Origin: Kineosporia corallincola
GTDB lineage: Bacteria; Actinomycetota; Actinomycetes; Actinomycetales; Kineosporiaceae
NCBI RefSeq assembly: GCF_018499875.1
Contig: NZ_JAHBAY010000002.1
Coordinates: 62,001-126,000, forward strand
DNA length: 64,000 nt
Reading direction: 5' to 3'
Part shown: piece by piece, positions 59,816 to 64,000 of the stretch
Layout of the letters: every line of letters starts with the position of its first letter
Numbering within the stretch: position 1 is the stretch's first letter
The notes under the pieces: generated by a model
The model's input: only the letters and a program-made list of their open reading frames with translations
Databases searched by the model: none
Told to the model about the DNA's origin: nothing
Translations under genes and position numbers: made by a program

Positions 59816-59917
59816 GCGCTGACGATGGTGGTGTTCGGCGTGTGGCCGGACCTACCCGCGGGACGTGCGCACGGTCGAGGAGGCCCTCAAGGCCCGCCGG
59901 ACCGTGGCACTGGACGA

Positions 59918-61465
59918 CTAGCCGTTCACCCGGGACAGGGTGGCCCGGCCGGTGTTGGTCGGGTCGTCACTGTCCTGCCAGACGAAGTTCAGGGTGCCGG
60001 CCGCCTGATTCAGCTTCACGGTGATCTCGCCGAGAGAGGCGCAGGACCCCTGGGGGTTGTCGGCCGCCAGCACCGGCGCCCGCAGATGCGCCGAGGTGGC
60101 GCTCACCCTGGTCACCGTCACGTAGGACACGCAGTCCAGGTCGGTGGCCTTCATCGTGCCGGGATCCCCCAGGCCGGCGGTGAGGTCGAGCTCGACCAGC
60201 CACTGCCACTCGTCGTCCGTCGCGGAATGCTGCGTCACCGTGCCCGTCCAGGTTCCCGCCAGGACCGCGGGCAGGGTGCCGTCCGGCACCTGCACGCCGG
60301 CGTCGTCCGTGCTGGTCGGTGTGCCTGCCGCCGTGCTGGCCGGTGTGCCAGGCGTGGGGGAGGAGGTGGGGGCGGAGTTCGTCCGGGCGTAGATGTCGAC
60401 GCCGAGCAGCCCGGCCGCCAGCACGGCGAGCACGCCGACCGTCACCACGGTGAGCCGCTTGCGGCGCGAGGGGGCCGGCCCGGCGCCGGTGATCGGTGGG
60501 GAGACAACCGGCGTCGTGCCGTCCCAGGTCGGGTTCTCGCCGGAGACGTCCAGAGCCCGCGGCCAGACGGTCGCGGGGCTGCCGGTGCCGAGGGAATCGG
60601 CGCCGGCCTCGACGAACTCGGTGCCGGCCGCGAGCACGGCCGAGGCGCTGGGGGTGTCGGCGTCGCCCGGCCGGCCCAGCAGCATGGCCAGGGCCTGCTG
60701 GGCGGTGGGCCGGTGCTCGGCCTGCTTGCTGAAGCACCGGCGCAGGACCGCCTGGAGTTCCCAGGGGACGCCGGACAGGTCGGGTTCCTCGTGGGCGATC
60801 TTGTTGATGCTGGCCATCGGGTGCTCGGTGGCGAACGGGGCCCGGCCGACGGCGGCGAACACGATCACCGAGGCCCAGGAGAACAGGTCGCTCGCCGGTC
60901 CGACGCGCTCGCCGCGCAACTGCTCGGGAGACATGTAGGCCGGGGTGCCGAACACTCCGCCGGCCACGGTGGTGCGGCTGGACAGGTCGCGGGCGATGCC
61001 GAAGTCGATCACCCGGGGTCCCTCGGGCGACATCATCACGTTGCCCGGTTTCAGGTCGCGGTGCACCACGCCGGCCAGGTGGATCGCGGTGAGCGCGGTG
61101 GCGGTGCCGATGGCCAGGCGCTGCAACCGGGGGCCGGACAGCGGGCCCCGCGCGGCCACGAACTGCTGGAGCGACGAGCCCTCGATGAACTCGCTGATCA
61201 CGTACGGGGAGGCCGAGTCCACGTCGAAGTCGAGGATCTGCGCCGTGCAGAACGGTGCCACCCGCCGGGCGTTGGCGACCTCCTTGGCGAACTGTGTGCG
61301 CGAGGTGTCGTCCTCGACCCGCAGCATCTTGACCGCGGCCTGCTCACCGTCGGCATCGACGCCGAGGTAGACCACGCCCTGCCCGCCCGAGCCCAGACGC
61401 CCGGTGATCCGGTAGCCGGAGATCTCGGTGGGGTCGCCGTTGAGCAGCGGGAACAGGTGAGGCAC
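59918..61465 (-). CDS. PknD-like membrane Ser/Thr protein kinase
   Basis: 515 residues. The kinase domain (about 17-280) has the Gly loop GRLGSGGQG, K46, HRDLKPGN (D137), DFG (154-156) and GTPAYMSPEQ. A Pro-rich juxtamembrane region leads to one helix (about 338-358) and an outer C-terminal domain (about 390-515) of unknown ligand. All catalytic residues are intact. It is divergent from a diguanylate cyclase gene. Confidence 0.93.
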   Translation of the reverse strand: MPHLFPLLNGDPTEISGYRITGRLGSGGQGVVYLGVDADGEQAAVKMLRVEDDTSRTQFAKEVANARRVAPFCTAQILDFDVDSASPYVISEFIEGSSLQQFVAARGPLSGPRLQRLAIGTATALTAIHLAGVVHRDLKPGNVMMSPEGPRVIDFGIARDLSSRTTVAGGVFGTPAYMSPEQLRGERVGPASDLFSWASVIVFAAVGRAPFATEHPMASINKIAHEEPDLSGVPWELQAVLRRCFSKQAEHRPTAQQALAMLLGRPGDADTPSASAVLAAGTEFVEAGADSLGTGSPATVWPRALDVSGENPTWDGTTPVVSPPITGAGPAPSRRKRLTVVTVGVLAVLAAGLLGVDIYARTNSAPTSSPTPGTPASTAAGTPTSTDDAGVQVPDGTLPAVLAGTWTGTVTQHSATDDEWQWLVELDLTAGLGDPGTMKATDLDCVSYVTVTRVSATSAHLRAPVLAADNPQGSCASLGEITVKLNQAAGTLNFVWQDSDDPTNTGRATLSRVNG

Positions 61466-61502
61466 CGGGGCATCTTGTCATCCCGGGCTGTCAGGGGACG
61501 CC

Positions 61503-61522
61503 GGTGGCCCGGGAGGGCCACC
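61503..61522. promoter_or_regulatory. Inverted repeat between kinase and diguanylate cyclase genes
   Basis: Eight-base arms GGTGGCCC / GGGCCACC with a four-base loop in the 129-base divergent gap. It could be an operator or a leader hairpin for the kinase mRNA. Confidence 0.35.
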
Positions 61523-61594
61523 GAGCCCACCCAGGCCTGAGCCGAACGGGTACGCGCACCTCAGCTCGCTGATCGACGTGTCGACGCACGAACG

Positions 61595-63121
61595 GTGAGC
61601 ACTGTGCGCGTGGACGCCCTCCTGCGACCACATCTGGCCGTCGGCGTGGTGCTCTCCCTGGTCTGCGTCCTGCTGCCGGTGGGACTGGGGCGCGACACCC
61701 TGTACACCGCCGTCACCTTCGGCTGCATCGCGATGATGGTCGTCGGCGTCCGGCGCCACCGGCCGCCCTCGCCCGCCGGCTGGTGGCTGGTCACCGCGGG
61801 CGTCGTGGTGTGGGCGACGGCCGACCTGATGTGGGCCGTCTTCACCTGGATCCTGCACATCTCCCCGTTCCCGTCACCCGCGGACGCCCTCTACCTGGCC
61901 AGCTACGTGCTGATCGCGGCCGGGTTCTGGTGCTTCGTGCGGGCCCGGCGCGGCGAGCGCGACCGTGAGGGTTTCATCGACTCAGCCATCTTCACGGTCG
62001 GGTCGGTCCTGATCAGCTGGGTGCTGCTGATGCGGCCCGGCCTGGAGGCCGCCGGGGAGGCGGTCGAGGCCAAGGTGCTCGCCGCGGCGTACCCGCTCAG
62101 CGACGTGCTGCTGCTGGCCCTGCTGGTGCGCCTGCTCACCACCAAGGGCGCGCGCAGCCCGGCGTTCCGCTGGCTGGTGGCGGGCAACTCGCTGCTGCTG
62201 CTGGCCGACTGCGCCTACCAGTACACGTCGATGACCGAGACCTACACCGGCGGCGCGATCACGCTGCCCTGGCTGCTGAGCTACGTGTGTTTCGCGGCGG
62301 CCGCGCTGCATCCGTCGATGCGTCATCTCACCGACGGCAACACCGGCGACGTCGGCACCCGCTTCACCCGTGGCCGGCTGATCGCGCTCACCCTGGCCAG
62401 CCTGGTGGCCCCCGGCACCCTGCTGCTGCAACTGGCGCTGGGCGTGCCGCTCGCGGCCTGGGCGGTGGCGCTGTCGTCGGTGGTGCTGTTCCTGCTGGTG
62501 GTCTGGCGGATGTCCGGGCTGCTGCGGCGCCTGGACGCGCAGGCGACCCGGCTGGCGGACCTGGCCCGCACCGATGCCCTGACCGGCCTGCCGAACCGGC
62601 GCACCAGCGACGCGGAACTGGAACGGATGCAGACCCGGGCCCGCACCGAGGGCCTGCCGCTGTGCGTGGCGATCCTCGACCTGGACCACTTCAAGTCGTT
62701 CAACGACACCTACGGCCACCAGGCCGGCGACAGCCTGCTGGTCGCGGCGGGCGCGGCGTGGCGGCAGTGCATGAAGGACGCCCACGCCGGGGTCGGGGTG
62801 GGACGCTCGGCGATGCTGGGTCGCTGGGGTGGCGAGGAGTTCGTGCTGCTGCTGCTCGGGCACGACGTGCCCTCGGCCGTGGCCCTGGCCGACGCGATGC
62901 GGGCCGTCACCCCCGCGGGGCAGAGTTTCTCCGCGGGCGTGGCCTGCTGGGACGGGCTGGAGTCGGCGTCGGCCGTGTTCGCCCGCGCCGACGAGGCGCT
63001 CTACGCGGCCAAGGCGGGCGGGCGCGACCAGGTCCGTACCGCCGCCCCGGCCGGTGAGACGCTGCCGGCGCCCGGGGACCGGCCCGGCACCGTGCTCAGC
63101 GCAGAAGACGTAGTTCGGTGA
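61595..63121 (+). CDS. Membrane diguanylate cyclase (GGDEF)
   Basis: 508 residues from GTG. About nine or ten hydrophobic helices (about 5-320) form a MASE-like sensor. The C-terminal GGDEF domain (about 335-480) has LARTDALTGLPNRR, ILDLDHFKSFNDTYGHQAGD and the active site GGEEF (412-416). GGEEF is a catalytically competent variant, so it should make c-di-GMP. The inhibitory RxxD site five residues upstream is absent. No EAL domain. Confidence 0.93.
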   Translation: MSTVRVDALLRPHLAVGVVLSLVCVLLPVGLGRDTLYTAVTFGCIAMMVVGVRRHRPPSPAGWWLVTAGVVVWATADLMWAVFTWILHISPFPSPADALYLASYVLIAAGFWCFVRARRGERDREGFIDSAIFTVGSVLISWVLLMRPGLEAAGEAVEAKVLAAAYPLSDVLLLALLVRLLTTKGARSPAFRWLVAGNSLLLLADCAYQYTSMTETYTGGAITLPWLLSYVCFAAAALHPSMRHLTDGNTGDVGTRFTRGRLIALTLASLVAPGTLLLQLALGVPLAAWAVALSSVVLFLLVVWRMSGLLRRLDAQATRLADLARTDALTGLPNRRTSDAELERMQTRARTEGLPLCVAILDLDHFKSFNDTYGHQAGDSLLVAAGAAWRQCMKDAHAGVGVGRSAMLGRWGGEEFVLLLLGHDVPSAVALADAMRAVTPAGQSFSAGVACWDGLESASAVFARADEALYAAKAGGRDQVRTAAPAGETLPAPGDRPGTVLSAEDVVR

Positions 63122-63168
63122 TGCCGGGCGTGGACAGGCCGTCGACCGGCGAGAAACTACCTCTCTCT

Positions 63169-63194
63169 CCCCAGGTCTTTCGGGATCCCTGGGG
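63169..63194 (+). terminator. Hairpin after the diguanylate cyclase gene
   Basis: CCCCAGG / CCTGGGG arms with a twelve-base loop, about 50 bases after the stop. It has no T tract and is only moderately strong. Confidence 0.45.
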
Positions 63195-63267
63195 CCGGTG
63201 TCAGACCGTCACGAACGGTGTGACCGCAGGCGGATAGCATGTGACCGCTTCGAGGAAAGGCGGCCCG

Positions 63268-64000
63268 ATGTCCACGCATTCAGCCGCGTCGCCGGAGCGG
63301 CCCGGTGCCGACCGGCCGGTGATCGCCGCCGGGAGACGTCATTCGGTGGCGGTGTGCCGTGACGGCTCGGTGGCGGCCGCGGGCACCGGGAGCCCGGCGG
63401 AGTGCCGGGTGGGGGACTGGCGCCGGATCGTGGCGGTGGCCGCCGGGAACGTGCACGCCGCCCGTAACACCGGCCGGTCGCACACCGTCGGTCTGCGGTG
63501 CGACGGAACGGTTCTCGCGACCGGCTGGAACGGTGACGGCCAGTGCGAGGTCGGCGCCTGGGAGCGGGTGGTCGCCCTGGCGGCGGGATGGCGGCGCACG
63601 CTGGGTGTGCTGGACGACGGGCGGGTGCTCGCCGCCGGCCGGCCCGACGAGGGAGCCTGCGAGGTCGGCTCCTGGCGCGAGATCGTCGCCGTCACCTGCG
63701 GCGACTGGCACTCGGCCGGGCTGCGGGCGGACGGGACCGCGGTGGCCACCGGTAACAACCGGCGGGGGCAGTGCGACGTCGGGCACTGGCGCGATCTGCG
63801 CATGGTCGCGGCCGGCTACCTGCATTCGGCCGGGCTCACGGTCGAGGGACGTGTGCTGGTCACGGGGAACCCGGCGTCGGCGATCGCCCAGATGGGCACC
63901 TGGCAGGACGTCGTCGCGATCGCCGCCGGCAGTCATCACACCGTCGCTCTCACCGCGCGGGGGCGGGTGCTGGCCGCCGGTGACAACAGCCGCGGGCAGT
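63268..64000 (+). CDS. RCC1-repeat protein, 5' part (cut by window end)
   Basis: Open to the window edge, 244 codons seen. AGGAAAGG precedes the ATG. From about residue 18 on it shows repeats of ~40 residues of the RCC1 beta-propeller type: VIAAGRRHSVAVCRDGSVAA, then VVALAAGWRRTLGVLDDGRV, VTCGDWHSAGLRADGTAVAT, VAAGYLHSAGLTVEGRVL. At least five units are visible. Bacterial RCC1-like proteins are usually binding or lectin-like; there is no signal peptide. Function unknown. Confidence 0.85.
   Translation, partial: MSTHSAASPERPGADRPVIAAGRRHSVAVCRDGSVAAAGTGSPAECRVGDWRRIVAVAAGNVHAARNTGRSHTVGLRCDGTVLATGWNGDGQCEVGAWERVVALAAGWRRTLGVLDDGRVLAAGRPDEGACEVGSWREIVAVTCGDWHSAGLRADGTAVATGNNRRGQCDVGHWRDLRMVAAGYLHSAGLTVEGRVLVTGNPASAIAQMGTWQDVVAIAAGSHHTVALTARGRVLAAGDNSRGQ

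Overview
The window reads as chromosomal DNA of a high-GC, probably filamentous actinomycete. Coding regions are strongly GC-biased at third codon positions, GTG starts and ATGA/GTGA overlaps are common, and the gene content is typical of the phylum: an Lsr2-type DNA-binding domain, a PknD-like Ser/Thr kinase, GlxA, a septum-formation-like lipoprotein, prokaryotic phospholipase A2 and IniA/IniC-like dynamins. No gene here fixes the genus.

Layout. (1) 0-7.3 kb: a DUF4395 membrane protein, a GNAT acetyltransferase, and a sulfur/flavin group made of a CBS-type PLP enzyme, two nitroreductases and two flavin monooxygenases of the DszA/NtaA type. (2) 7.3-27.5 kb: mixed housekeeping and accessory genes. 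These include a broken heme-binding-like gene, a MazG-like protein, several alpha/beta hydrolases, an ATPase-TPR regulator, an unusual exonuclease-BRCT-Lsr2 fusion whose nuclease motif looks dead, a secreted phospholipase A2, an amidohydrolase/TetR pair, XdhC, a DsbA-TetR operon behind two matching operator palindromes, and a large secreted HEXXH protein. (3) 27.5-54.5 kb: a contractile injection system (CIS) locus. Plus-strand genes encode the AAA+ ATPase, the DUF4255 cap and three single-pass Ig-like membrane proteins. They meet tail-to-tail a long minus-strand series: lipoprotein, PAAR-like tip, sheath, tube, assembly protein, DUF6760, second tube, small protein, LysM hub, VgrG-like spike, a low-GC deaminase-like gene, membrane Hsp70, FN3 membrane protein, two dynamin GTPases, gp25, baseplate J, and a gpI-like protein ending in a membrane anchor. 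(4) 54.7-64 kb: an epimerase/MarR pair around a perfect palindrome, tRNA-Ser(GCT) followed by decayed sugar-utilisation genes, a GlxA-type regulator, a Ser/Thr kinase, a diguanylate cyclase, and the start of an RCC1-repeat protein cut by the window edge.

How the CIS genes may work together (inference). The structural set is that of a phage-tail-like CIS without capsid, terminase or T6SS membrane-complex genes. Several accessory proteins are predicted membrane proteins, including one baseplate-type component with a C-terminal anchor. Three proteins share the same CxxC-x10-CxxCG ribbon. An IniA/IniC-like dynamin pair and an Hsp70 with its substrate domain replaced by membrane helices sit inside the locus. 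This suggests a particle docked at the inner face of the membrane of its own cell and coupled to envelope stress, as proposed for Streptomyces CIS. The low-GC gene beside the spike has the CAE...PCxxC signature of the deaminase fold and is the best cargo candidate.
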